Origin: JAGVSZ01 sp019137045
Lineage (GTDB): Bacteria; Pseudomonadota; Gammaproteobacteria; Burkholderiales; SG8-39
Direction: 5' to 3'
DNA: 64,000 nucleotides
NCBI GenBank assembly: GCA_046347635.1
Contig: JAXMFT010000009.1
Location: 130,537 to 194,536, forward strand
This document shows, in pieces, positions 1 through 10,014 of the stretch; the stretch's first letter is position 1; each line of letters opens with the position of its first letter. Below the pieces are notes generated by a model that worked only from the letters and a program-made list of their open reading frames with translations, ran no database searches and was not told the origin of the DNA. The translations under genes and the position numbers were made by a program.

Positions 1-1722
<1,722 letters not shown>

Positions 1723-1731
1723 CGCGCGCGC

Positions 1732-2565
1732 TCAGCGCTTCTTCCCGCCCCTGCCGGCCTTCCGCGGCGCGAACTCCGCCGGCACCCACGCCGGCTTGCG
1801 CTTCTCGAGGAACGACCGGATGCCCTCCCTGCCCTCCTCCGAGGCGCGCGCCGTGGCGATCCGCGTCGCGGTGTCGCCGATCAGGTCCTCGTCGATCGCC
1901 CGCCCCGCCACCGCGCGGACCAGGTCCTTGGTCGCCGCGTGCGCCGCCGGGCCGCCGACGACCAGGTGCCCGAGGAGGGCGTTGACCGTCGCGTCGAGCT
2001 CCTCGTCGACGCAGATCTCCTGCACCAGGCCGATGCGGTACGCCTCGGCCGCGGTGAAGCGCTCCGCGGTGAGCATGTAGCGGTGGGCCGCGCGCGCGCC
2101 CATCGCCGCGATCACGTACGGGCCGATCGTCGCCGGGACGAGGCCGAGCTTCACCTCCGACAGGCAGAACTCGGCCCCGTGCGCCGCCACCGCGACGTCG
2201 CAGGCGGCGACCAGGCCCATTCCGCCGGCGAACGCGGGACCGTGCACGCGCGCCACCGTGGGCTTCCTCATCCGGTAGAGCGTGTTGAGCATGCGCGCGA
2301 GCCCGAGCGCGTCGGCGTGGTTCTGGGCGAAGTCGTAGCCGGACATCTTCTTCATCCAGCCGAGGTCGGCGCCGGCGCAGAACGCCGGCCCGCGCCCGGC
2401 GAGCACCAGCGCGCGCATCGCCGGGTCCGCGTCCACGGCGCGCAGCGCGTCGCTCAGCTCGGCGATCATCGTCTCGTTGAAGGCGTTGCGGATCTCGGGC
2501 CGGTTCAGCCAGACGAGCGCGATGCCCGACGCGTTGCGTTCGAGTTGGATGGTCTGATAGCTCAT
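1732..2565 (-). CDS. Enoyl-CoA hydratase family protein, probable methylglutaconyl-CoA hydratase
   Basis: This is a 277-residue crotonase-fold protein. The oxyanion-hole segments are visible as FCAGADLGWM near residue 62 and HGPAFAGGMGLVAACD near 108, with the usual catalytic-region glutamate in the CLSEVKLGLVP stretch near 135. The C-terminal tail is short and basic. It sits between an acyl-CoA dehydrogenase (10 bp upstream) and the carboxylase alpha subunit. In leucine catabolism this position holds LiuC, which hydrates 3-methylglutaconyl-CoA to HMG-CoA; in acyclic terpene utilisation it holds AtuE, which acts on isohexenylglutaconyl-CoA. The sequence alone does not separate these two. Start chosen at the ATG (MSYQTIQLER) that begins the conserved fold. 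Confidence 0.88.
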   Translation of the reverse strand: MSYQTIQLERNASGIALVWLNRPEIRNAFNETMIAELSDALRAVDADPAMRALVLAGRGPAFCAGADLGWMKKMSGYDFAQNHADALGLARMLNTLYRMRKPTVARVHGPAFAGGMGLVAACDVAVAAHGAEFCLSEVKLGLVPATIGPYVIAAMGARAAHRYMLTAERFTAAEAYRIGLVQEICVDEELDATVNALLGHLVVGGPAAHAATKDLVRAVAGRAIDEDLIGDTATRIATARASEEGREGIRSFLEKRKPAWVPAEFAPRKAGRGGKKR

Positions 2566-2574
2566 GTTCGCCGC

Positions 2575-3726
2575 CTATGTCCGCAGCCGCTTGGCGACTT
2601 CCTCGAGCATCACCTCGGTCGCGCCGCCGCCGATCGCGAGCACGCGCGCGTCGCGCACCAGCCGCTCGATCGCGCTCTCGCGCATGTAGCCCATCCCGCC
2701 GTGGAACTGCTGGCAGGCGTACAGGACCTCGTTCGCGAGCTCGCCGGTCAGCGCCTTGAGCGCCGACACTTCCCGCACGCACTCGCGCCCCTGCGTCACG
2801 AGCCAGGCGCAATGATAGAGGAACGCGCGCGCCGCCTGGACCTTCGCGTCGAGCAGGGCGAGCCGCTGGCGGATCGCCTGCTTGTCGAACAGGGTCGCGC
2901 CGAAGGCCTTGCGGTTCGCCACCCAGTCGAGGGTGAGCGCGAGCGCGGTCTGGCAGTGGCCGACCGCCATCGCGGCGAGCGCGATGCGCTCGGTCTGGAA
3001 GTTGCGCATGATGGCGTAGAAGCCGCGGTTCTCCTCGCCGAGCAGGTTCGCGGCCGGGATGCGGCAGGACTCGAACACGAGCTCCGCGGTGTCGGAGGAA
3101 CGCCAGCCCTGCTTGTCGAGCGCGCGGCCCACGCGAAAGCCCGGCGTGCCCTTCTCGACGATGAAGATCGAGATGCCGCGCGAGCCCCTGCTCTCCGCGT
3201 CGGTGCGCGCCGCGACGAAGTAGAGGTCGCCGTGGACGCCGTTCGTGATGAACATTTTGGCGCCGTCGAGCACCCAGCCGTCGCCGTCGCGCCGCGCGCG
3301 GGTGCGGATCGAGGCGACGTCCGAGCCGGCGTCGGGCTCGGTGACCGCGACCGCGGTCACCAGCTCGCCGGCGATCACCCGGCGCAGGTAGCGGTCGAGC
3401 TGCGGGCGCGAGCCGGCGTGCGCGAGGTGCGGGCTCGCCATGTCGGTGTGCACGAGCACCGTGATGACGAAGCCGCCGAAGGTCGAGCGCGCGAGCGCCT
3501 CCTGAAACACGACCGCGGTGAGCGCATCGGCGCCGGCGCCGCCGTACTCGGGCGGGTAGGTGATGCCGAGCAGGCCGAGGCGCCCGAGCGCGCGGATCAC
3601 CGCGCGCGGGACGAAGCCCTGCGCCTCCCACGCCGCGCCGTGCGGCTCGACCTCCTCGGCGAGGAAGCGCGCGACCGTGTCGCGGAGCTGTTCGTGCTCG
3701 GGGGTGGTGTAGACGGCGTCGGTCAT
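2575..3726 (-). CDS. Acyl-CoA dehydrogenase with LCAD/IVD-type catalytic base
   Basis: This is a 383-residue FAD-dependent acyl-CoA dehydrogenase with the signatures AVTEPDAGSDVASIRT and QQFHGGMGYMRES. At the position where medium-chain enzymes carry their catalytic glutamate (IYEGTSQ) this protein has IGGGATE, so that glutamate is missing. Instead, a glutamate occurs in NFQTERIALA, the helix-G position used by isovaleryl-CoA and long-chain acyl-CoA dehydrogenases. That placement suits branched or long substrates. It lies 7 bp after the carboxylase beta gene and 9 bp before the hydratase. A separate, more typical isovaleryl-CoA dehydrogenase is encoded at 23,978-25,198, so this enzyme probably serves another acyl-CoA, perhaps a citronellyl-CoA-like one (inference). 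Confidence 0.88.
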   Translation of the reverse strand: MTDAVYTTPEHEQLRDTVARFLAEEVEPHGAAWEAQGFVPRAVIRALGRLGLLGITYPPEYGGAGADALTAVVFQEALARSTFGGFVITVLVHTDMASPHLAHAGSRPQLDRYLRRVIAGELVTAVAVTEPDAGSDVASIRTRARRDGDGWVLDGAKMFITNGVHGDLYFVAARTDAESRGSRGISIFIVEKGTPGFRVGRALDKQGWRSSDTAELVFESCRIPAANLLGEENRGFYAIMRNFQTERIALAAMAVGHCQTALALTLDWVANRKAFGATLFDKQAIRQRLALLDAKVQAARAFLYHCAWLVTQGRECVREVSALKALTGELANEVLYACQQFHGGMGYMRESAIERLVRDARVLAIGGGATEVMLEEVAKRLRT

Positions 3727-3733
3727 CGCCTGC

Positions 3734-5341
3734 CTACATCCTGAACACGCCGAACTTCGTCTCTTCGACCGGCGCGTTGAGCGCCGCCGACAGCGCGAGC
3801 GCGAGCACGCGGCGGGTGTCCTCCGGCGCGATCACGCCGTCGTCCCAGACGCGCGCGGTGGCGTAGTACGGGTGCCCCTGCCGGTCGTACTGCTCGAGGA
3901 TCGGGCGCCGGAAGGCCTCTTCCTCCTCCCGCGACCAGGTCTCGCCGCGCGCCTCGATCGCGTCGCGGCGCACCGTGGCGAGCACGGCGGCCGCCTGCTG
4001 TCCGCCCATCACGCTCACGCGCGCGTTCGGCCACATCCACAGGAAGCGCGGGCTGTAGGCCCGCCCGCACATGCCGTAGTTGCCCGCGCCGTACGAGCCG
4101 CCGATGATCACGGTGAACTTCGGCACGCGCACGGTCGAGACCGCGGTGACCATCTTCGCGCCGTCGCGCGCGATCCCGCTCGCCTCGTACTTCTTGCCGA
4201 CCATGAAGCCGGTGATGTTCTGGAGGAAGAGGAGCGGGATGCCGCGCTGGCCGCAGAGCTCGATGAAGTGCGCCGCCTTGAGCGCCGACTCCGAGAAGAG
4301 GATGCCGTTGTTCGCCACGATCCCGATCGGGTAGCCCCAGATGCGCGCGAACCCGGTCACCAGCGTCGTGCCGTAGTTCTGCTTGAACTCGTCCAGCTCC
4401 GAGCCGTCCACGATGCGCGCGATCACCTCGCGCACGTCGTAGGGCTTGCGGATGTCGGCCTGGATGATCCCGCCGATCTCCTCCGGCGGATAGAGCGGAT
4501 CGCGCGGCTCGGCGAGGGTCGCGTCGACGCGCTTCGTGCGGTTGAAGTTGCGCACGATGCGGCGCGCGATCGCGAGCGCGTGGTGGTCGTTGAGCGCGTA
4601 GTGGTCGGCGACGCCCGACTGGCGGGCGTGCACGTCGGCGCCGCCGAGCTCCTCGGGGGTCACCACCTCGCCGGTGGCCGCCTTCACCAGCGGCGGGCCG
4701 CCGAGGAAGATCGTGCCCTGGCCCTTCACGATGATGGTCTCGTCGGACATCGCCGGCACGTACGCACCGCCGGCGGTGCACGAGCCCATGACCGCGGCGA
4801 TCTGCGGGATGCCCGCCGCGGACATGTTGGCCTGGTTGTAGAAGATGCGGCCGAAGTGGTCGCGGTCGGGAAAGACCTCGTCCCAGGTGGGCAGGTTCGC
4901 GCCGCCGGAGTCGACCAGGTAGAGGCAGGGCAGCCGGTTCTCGCGCGCGATCTCCTGCGCGCGCACGTGCTTCTTGACCGTCATCGGGAAGTAGGTGCCG
5001 CCCTTCACCGTCGCGTCGTTCGCGACCACCACGCACTCGTGGCCGCAGACGCGCCCGATGCCGGTGATCACCCCGGCGCCCGGCGCCTCGTCGTTGTACA
5101 TGCCGAACGCCGCGAGCTGCGAGAACTCGAGGAACGGCGACCCGGGGTCGAGCAGCGCCCGCACCCGCTCGCGCGGCAGCAGCTTGCCGCGCGCGACGTG
5201 CTTCGCGCGCGCGCCCTCGTCGCCGCCGAGCGCGATGCGCGCGACCTTCTCGCGCAGGTCGGCGACCAGCGCGGCCATCGCGGCGGCGTTGGCGCGGAAC
5301 TCGTCCGCACGGGGGTTGGCGGTGGAGCGGATCGCGGGCAT
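3734..5341 (-). CDS. Biotin-dependent acyl-CoA carboxylase beta subunit (carboxyltransferase, MCC/GCC type)
   Basis: The 535 residues match the full length of MCC-beta-type carboxyltransferases. Visible signatures are the oxyanion segments YLVDSGGANLPTWDEVFP near residue 141 and MGSCTAGGAYVPAMSDE near 185, GTIFLGGPPLVKAATGE near 208, and GRAYSPRFLWMWPNARVSVM near 435. It forms the alpha6-beta6 holoenzyme with the subunit encoded at 1-1,722 and transfers CO2 from biotin to the gamma-carbon of a 3-methyl-branched enoyl-CoA. It is the first gene of the four-gene carboxylase operon. Methylcrotonyl-CoA is the likeliest substrate; geranyl-CoA is the alternative suggested by gene order. HMG-CoA lyase is not in the window and may lie to the left. 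Confidence 0.93.
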   Translation of the reverse strand: MPAIRSTANPRADEFRANAAAMAALVADLREKVARIALGGDEGARAKHVARGKLLPRERVRALLDPGSPFLEFSQLAAFGMYNDEAPGAGVITGIGRVCGHECVVVANDATVKGGTYFPMTVKKHVRAQEIARENRLPCLYLVDSGGANLPTWDEVFPDRDHFGRIFYNQANMSAAGIPQIAAVMGSCTAGGAYVPAMSDETIIVKGQGTIFLGGPPLVKAATGEVVTPEELGGADVHARQSGVADHYALNDHHALAIARRIVRNFNRTKRVDATLAEPRDPLYPPEEIGGIIQADIRKPYDVREVIARIVDGSELDEFKQNYGTTLVTGFARIWGYPIGIVANNGILFSESALKAAHFIELCGQRGIPLLFLQNITGFMVGKKYEASGIARDGAKMVTAVSTVRVPKFTVIIGGSYGAGNYGMCGRAYSPRFLWMWPNARVSVMGGQQAAAVLATVRRDAIEARGETWSREEEEAFRRPILEQYDRQGHPYYATARVWDDGVIAPEDTRRVLALALSAALNAPVEETKFGVFRM

Positions 5342-5374
5342 GCGGCGGGCTCGTCTGCAGGGGAGGCCGCGATT

Positions 5375-6535
5375 CTAGCGGGGCCGCGCCGCGCGCAGGA
5401 ACCCGAGGAGGGCCTCGGTCACCCGCTCGGGCTGCTCCTGCTGCACCCAGTGGCCCGCCCCGGGGACGAGATGGCAGCCGACCAGGCGCGTGCAGGCGCT
5501 CGACTGCATGCGCTCGAAGTCGCCCGGCTTCTGGTAGACGCCCCAGTCCGCGGCGCCGGCGACGAAGCAGGACGGCACGTCGATCGTGCGCCCGGAGAGG
5601 AGCGCGTTCTCGGCGGCGAGCCGCGGGTCCGTCCCGCACCGATACCAGTTCAGCCCGCCCTGGAACCCGGTGCGCGCGTACTCGCCGCTGTAGACGGCGA
5701 GCTCGTCCTCGGACAGCCAGCGGCACCGCGCGATCGCCTCGGGCGAAGGCATCTCCGGGGCCACCGTCGCGGCCATGGTCGCGTCGCGGTCCATGACGTA
5801 GTAGGTCGGCAGCTGCGCGAGCTCCGCCGCCGTCCAGGCCGCGAGCCGGTGCGGGCGGTTGCCGGGCCAGTCCGCGCTCTTGTGGTGGTAGTACGCGCGC
5901 AGGAACGCGTGCACGCCCTGCGGGCAGCGCCACATGTCGGCGTTCGCCTCCCGCGTCGAGTAGTACCACTGGTAGTGCTTGCGTGGCCGCGGCAGCGCGG
6001 CGAGCTCGTCGTGGATCGTCCGCGCGGGCGGCGCGGGTGCCGGGCGATCGGCGGTGCCGACGGGGAGAGCCGGCGGCCCGCCGAACGGCGCGCTCATGAG
6101 CGCGACCGCGCGAAACACGTCGGGGCGCGCGAGCGCGCAATACGCCGCGGCGGGCGCGCCGAAGTCGTGGCCGATCACCGCGTCGACCGCGCGATAGCCG
6201 AACGCCGCGACGAGCGCCAGCGCGTCGCGCGCGATGCGCAGCAGGCCGAACGCGGCGACGTCGCCGTCGTAGTCGTCGTCCCAGCCGGTCGTGCGCCCGT
6301 AGCCGCGCTGGTCGGGCGCGAGCACGTGGAAGCCCGCCGCGGCGAGCGGCGGCATCACCTTGCGCCAGCTGTACGCGAGCTCCGGAAAGCCGTGGAGCAG
6401 CAGGACGCACGGCCGGCCGGGCGTCTCGAACCCCGCTTCCAGGACGTGCATGCGCAGCCCGTTCACGTCGGCCACGAAGCGCGAGCGCACGCCGGGCGGG
6501 AGCCAGGCGTCGGGGTAAGGTTCGAGCGCGCGCAT
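5375..6535 (-). CDS. Alpha/beta hydrolase, epoxide-hydrolase-like
   Basis: This is a 386-residue alpha/beta-hydrolase. The oxyanion motif HGFPELAYSW occurs near residue 51. The nucleophile elbow IGHDFGAPAA carries Asp rather than Ser, as in epoxide hydrolases and haloalkane dehalogenases. The catalytic histidine is in PGAGHWVQQE near the C terminus, and tyrosines in the cap region (YYVMD, WYY) could serve epoxide ring opening. The start at 6535 gives MRALEPYPDAW. Further upstream the frame is open but low in conservation, so the longer version was rejected. It lies 33 bp upstream of the carboxylase beta gene on the same strand and may be co-transcribed. The substrate is unknown; an epoxidised terpenoid or fatty acid is possible. 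Confidence 0.82.
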   Translation of the reverse strand: MRALEPYPDAWLPPGVRSRFVADVNGLRMHVLEAGFETPGRPCVLLLHGFPELAYSWRKVMPPLAAAGFHVLAPDQRGYGRTTGWDDDYDGDVAAFGLLRIARDALALVAAFGYRAVDAVIGHDFGAPAAAYCALARPDVFRAVALMSAPFGGPPALPVGTADRPAPAPPARTIHDELAALPRPRKHYQWYYSTREANADMWRCPQGVHAFLRAYYHHKSADWPGNRPHRLAAWTAAELAQLPTYYVMDRDATMAATVAPEMPSPEAIARCRWLSEDELAVYSGEYARTGFQGGLNWYRCGTDPRLAAENALLSGRTIDVPSCFVAGAADWGVYQKPGDFERMQSSACTRLVGCHLVPGAGHWVQQEQPERVTEALLGFLRAARPR

Positions 6536-6610
6536 GGGCGCGCCGATTGTCGTCGATCCGCCGCGCGCCGGTAAACGCCGCAGCGTCGCCCGCGTTAGGA
6601 GAGGAGCCTC

Positions 6611-7318
6611 ATGCGCCGCCTTCTCGCCCTCCTGCTGCTCGCCGCCGGCGGCGTGCACGCCGCGTCCGTCGAGACGCGCGCCGTCGCGCTCGACGGCCAG
6701 GCGACCGTGGTGGACCTCTACCTGCCCGATGCCGCGCCGCCGCGCGGGCTCGCCGTCATCGCCCACGGCTTCACCCGGTCGCGCGCCCGCCACGGCGTGC
6801 TCGCGGGCCGGCTCGCCGCAGAGGGGTTCGCCGTGGCGGTTCCCGACCTCCCGCACTGGCTCCGGCACGCGGCGAACGCCGACGCGATCGTCGCGCTCGT
6901 GAAGGCGATCGAGCCCGAGCACGGGCTCGACGGGCGACCGGTCGTGCTGATCGGCACCTCCGCCGGCGGGCTCGCGTCGCTGCTCGCGACCGACCGCGTG
7001 CCGCGGCTCGCGCTGTGGATCGGCCTCGACCCGGTCGACACGCTCGGCCTCTCCGAGGGCGCGGCGCGGCGCCTGCAGGCGCCGGCGCTGGTGCTGCGCG
7101 CGCCGAGCGGCGCGTGCAACGTCGGCGGAACCGCGCGGCGCATCGCCGGCTGGCTGCCGCACGCGCGCGTCGCGCGCGTCGACGGCGCGTCGCACTGCGA
7201 CTTCGAGGACACGACCAACTGGCGCTGCGAGTCGGTGTGCGGGCCCGCGGACCCGGCGCGGCAGGCGGCGATCGTCGAGACGGCGGTGCGGGCGGCGCTC
7301 GCGGCGGTGCCGCGCTAG
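6611..7318 (+). CDS. Secreted alpha/beta hydrolase
   Basis: This is a 235-residue alpha/beta-hydrolase with an N-terminal signal peptide ending near GGVHA-ASV, so it is probably periplasmic. HGFTRSRARHG near residue 56 forms the oxyanion region, the nucleophile elbow is GTSAGG near 117, and the catalytic histidine is probably in DGASHCDFED near 195. Cysteines in the C-terminal third (WRCESVCG) may form a disulfide. A strong AGGAGAGGA ribosome site lies just before the ATG. It is divergent from the epoxide-hydrolase-like gene (75 bp apart) and convergent with the acyl-CoA synthetase gene. The substrate is unknown; the fold suggests ester or lactone hydrolysis. Confidence 0.8.
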   Translation: MRRLLALLLLAAGGVHAASVETRAVALDGQATVVDLYLPDAAPPRGLAVIAHGFTRSRARHGVLAGRLAAEGFAVAVPDLPHWLRHAANADAIVALVKAIEPEHGLDGRPVVLIGTSAGGLASLLATDRVPRLALWIGLDPVDTLGLSEGAARRLQAPALVLRAPSGACNVGGTARRIAGWLPHARVARVDGASHCDFEDTTNWRCESVCGPADPARQAAIVETAVRAALAAVPR

Positions 7319-7339
7319 CGTTCCGCCGGCGCCCCGGCT

Positions 7340-9190
7340 TCAGCCCGACGCCGGTTCCGGCGCCGCGTCGCGGTAGAGCGCCTCGATCACGTCGGCGTAC
7401 TTCTCCTCGACGTTCTTGCGGCGCAGCTTCAGCGTCGCGGTCATCTCGCCGTCGTCGTGGTCGAGCTCCTTCGCGAGGATGTGGAACCTGCGCACGTTCT
7501 GCACCCGCGGCATGCGCGCGTTCGCCTTGTCGACCTCGGCCTGGACGAGCTCGCGCACGCGCGGGTTCTCGGCCAGGTTGCGGTAGTTGGTGTACGCGAC
7601 GGCGTGCTCTTCGGCCCACTTGCCCACCGTCTCGTAGTCGATCTGGATGAGCGCGGTGACGAAGTGGCGCCGCTCGCCGATCGCCACCGCCTCGCGGATG
7701 AAGGGGCTGAACTTGAGCAGGTTCTCGATCTCCGAGGGCGCGACGTTCTTGCCGCCCGAGGTGATCAGGATGTCCTTCTTGCGGTCGACGATCCGGATCT
7801 CGCGCGCGCCGCCGCCGCCCTCGACCCACTCGCCGATGTCGCCCGAGTGGAGCCACCCGTCGGCGCCGATCATCTCGGCGGTGGCGGCGGGATTGCGGTA
7901 GTAGCCCTTGAACACCGTGCGGCCGCGCATGAGCACCTCGCCGTCCGCGGCGAGCCGCACTTCGACCCCCGGCACCGCGACCCCGACCGTGCCCGGCGGC
8001 GAGTAGCCGGTGCGCTGGCCGAGCGCGAGCCCGGACACCTCGGTCATGCCGTAGATCTCCAGGATCGGCACCCCGAGGATGCGGTAGAAGGCGAGCAGGT
8101 CGGGCGAGACCGGCGCGGTGCCGGAGAACGCGAGCCGCACGCGCCGCAGCCCGATGAAGTTCAGCAGCGCCCGGAAGACGAGCAGGTACCACGCACCGTA
8201 CGCGAGCCGCTGCCAGAGCGACCACGTCGCGCGCGGGCGCACCGCGAACTCGCGCACCGCGCCGAAGGCGCGGTCGAAGAGGCGCTTGCGCGCGCCGCCC
8301 GCCTCGCGCGCCTTGATGTCCATCGCCGCGTGCAGCTTCTCCCAGATGCGCGGCACGCCGAGGAAGAGGGTCGGCGCGATCTCGCGCAGGTCCGACTGCA
8401 CGGTGCGCAGGGACTCGGCGAAGTTGACCGTGGCGCCGACGGCGAGCGGGTTGAACACGGTGAACGTCTGCTCCGCGACGTGGCAGAGCGGCAGGTAGGA
8501 GAGCACCGTGTCCGCGGCGCTGAAGCCGTAGAGCGCGCTGCCGCCGGCCGCGGCGGCGTTGATGTTGTCGTAGGTGATCATGGCCGCCTTCGGGCGGCCG
8601 GTCGAGCCGGAGGTGAAGATCATGAGCGCGGTGTCGTCGCCGCGCTGGGCGGCGAGGCGCTCGTCGACGAGGCCCGGCCGCGCGCGCTCGAGCTCCGCGC
8701 CCAGGCGCAGCACCGCCTCGAAGTCGTGCAGCGCGGCGCGGTCGTAGCGGCGCAGGCCCTTCGGGTCGATGACCACGATCGCCTCCAGCGCCGGCAGGCG
8801 CGCCCTGCACTCGAGCACCTTGTCGACCTGCTCCTGGTCCTCGCACACGGCGTAGCGGGCCTCCGACAGCGCGAGCAGGAACTCGACCTCCTCGGCCGGG
8901 CTGGTCGGGTACACGCCCACCGCCACGCCGCCCACCATGCCGAGGCCGAGCTGCGCGATCACCCATTCCTTGCGGTTCTCGCTGACGATCGCCACGTGCC
9001 CGCCGTGCGGCAGGCCGAGCGCGGTCAGGCCGAGCCCGAAGTGGCGCGCGAGGCGGTCGTAGTCGGCCCAGGTGTACGGCTGCCAGATGCCGAAGTCCTT
9101 CTGGCGGAACGCGACCCGGTCGGGCCAGGCGCGCGCCCAGAAGCGCAGGCGCTGCGGCAGGGTGGCCTCGGGCGGCGGGCGCGGATCCAT
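7340..9190 (-). CDS. Long-chain-type acyl-CoA synthetase (AMP-forming)
   Basis: This is a 616-residue ANL-superfamily ligase. The P-loop TSGSTGRPKAAMIT (near residue 193), the A5 region EIYGMTEVSG (near 377), HSGDIGEW and RKKDILITSGGKNVAPSE (near 470-490) are all present, including the final catalytic lysine region. It adenylates a carboxylic acid and transfers it to CoA. It begins 4 bp after the LivF-like ATPase and closes the Liv-type transporter operon. The transporter and ligase therefore probably act in series: import of an organic acid, then CoA activation. Long-chain or aromatic acids are common substrates of this subfamily; the true substrate cannot be read from sequence. Confidence 0.9.
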   Translation of the reverse strand: MDPRPPPEATLPQRLRFWARAWPDRVAFRQKDFGIWQPYTWADYDRLARHFGLGLTALGLPHGGHVAIVSENRKEWVIAQLGLGMVGGVAVGVYPTSPAEEVEFLLALSEARYAVCEDQEQVDKVLECRARLPALEAIVVIDPKGLRRYDRAALHDFEAVLRLGAELERARPGLVDERLAAQRGDDTALMIFTSGSTGRPKAAMITYDNINAAAAGGSALYGFSAADTVLSYLPLCHVAEQTFTVFNPLAVGATVNFAESLRTVQSDLREIAPTLFLGVPRIWEKLHAAMDIKAREAGGARKRLFDRAFGAVREFAVRPRATWSLWQRLAYGAWYLLVFRALLNFIGLRRVRLAFSGTAPVSPDLLAFYRILGVPILEIYGMTEVSGLALGQRTGYSPPGTVGVAVPGVEVRLAADGEVLMRGRTVFKGYYRNPAATAEMIGADGWLHSGDIGEWVEGGGGAREIRIVDRKKDILITSGGKNVAPSEIENLLKFSPFIREAVAIGERRHFVTALIQIDYETVGKWAEEHAVAYTNYRNLAENPRVRELVQAEVDKANARMPRVQNVRRFHILAKELDHDDGEMTATLKLRRKNVEEKYADVIEALYRDAAPEPASG

Positions 9191-9194
9191 CGGG

Positions 9195-9998
9195 CTACGA
9201 GAGCCAGCGCTTGCGCCGCTTGTAGTGCTTCACGTCGCGGAAGCTCGCCACCTCGGTGGTCTGCTCGCCGTAGCCGAGGTAGAAGCGCTGGACGTCCGGG
9301 TCGTTCACCAGCCGCGCGGTGGGGCCGTCGATGACCACGCGCCCGCTCTCCATGATGTAGCCGTACGCGGCGATGCCGAAGGCCGCCATGGCGTTCTGCT
9401 CCACCAGCAGCATGGCCACGCCGCGCTCGGCGTTGATGCGCGCGATGATGCCGAAGATCTCCTCGACCACCAGCGGCGCGAGCCCGAGCGAGGGCTCGTC
9501 GAGCAGCATGAGCGCGGGCTCGGCCACCAGCGCGCGGCCGATGGCGAGCATCTGCTGCTCGCCGCCGGAGAGATAGCCGGCGAGCTGCCGGCGGCGCTCC
9601 GCCAGGCGCGGGAAGTAGCCGTACACCAGCGCGAAGTCGGGCTGCGCGGCGCGCCCGGCGAGCGCGTTGGCCGCGGCGACCAGGTTCTCCTGCACCGTCA
9701 GGTCCTCGAACACGCGCCGCCCCTCGCGCACGTGCACGATGCCGCGGCGCGCGAGGCGGTGCGGGGCGACGTGGTCGATCCGCTCGCCGCGGAACCGGAT
9801 TCCGCCGCCGCCGATGGCGCCGTTCTCGAGCGGCAGCAGGCCGGAGACCGCCTTGAGGGTGGTCGTCTTGCCCGCGCCGTTCGCGCCGAGGAGCGCGACG
9901 ATGCCGCGCTCGGGCACCTCGAGCGAGAGCCCGCGCAGCACCTGGATCGTGTGGTGGTACACGACCTCCAGGTTCTCGACCGAGAGGGCGGCGGTCAC
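9195..9998 (-). CDS. livF: Branched-chain-type ABC transporter ATPase, LivF family
   Basis: This is a 267-residue ABC ATPase with Walker A GANGAGKTTTLK near residue 33, the signature YLSGGEQQM near 140 and Walker B LMLLDEPSLGLAPL near 160. After the normal LivF end it carries a basic tail (FRDVKHYKRRKRWLS) that lies beyond the nucleotide-binding fold. LivF and LivG form the ATPase pair of the hydrophobic-amino-acid transporter family. It sits 16 bp after the binding-protein gene and 4 bp before the acyl-CoA synthetase. The substrate may be an organic acid rather than leucine, given the ligase in the same operon. Confidence 0.92.
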   Translation of the reverse strand: MTAALSVENLEVVYHHTIQVLRGLSLEVPERGIVALLGANGAGKTTTLKAVSGLLPLENGAIGGGGIRFRGERIDHVAPHRLARRGIVHVREGRRVFEDLTVQENLVAAANALAGRAAQPDFALVYGYFPRLAERRRQLAGYLSGGEQQMLAIGRALVAEPALMLLDEPSLGLAPLVVEEIFGIIARINAERGVAMLLVEQNAMAAFGIAAYGYIMESGRVVIDGPTARLVNDPDVQRFYLGYGEQTTEVASFRDVKHYKRRKRWLS

Positions 9999-10014
9999 GG
10001 CGCGGGCGGCGCGC

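Noticed and set aside
5375..7195. A 606-residue version of the epoxide-hydrolase-like protein
   Set aside because: The first 220 residues are antisense to the secreted hydrolase gene and lack conservation; the domain starts at 6,535.
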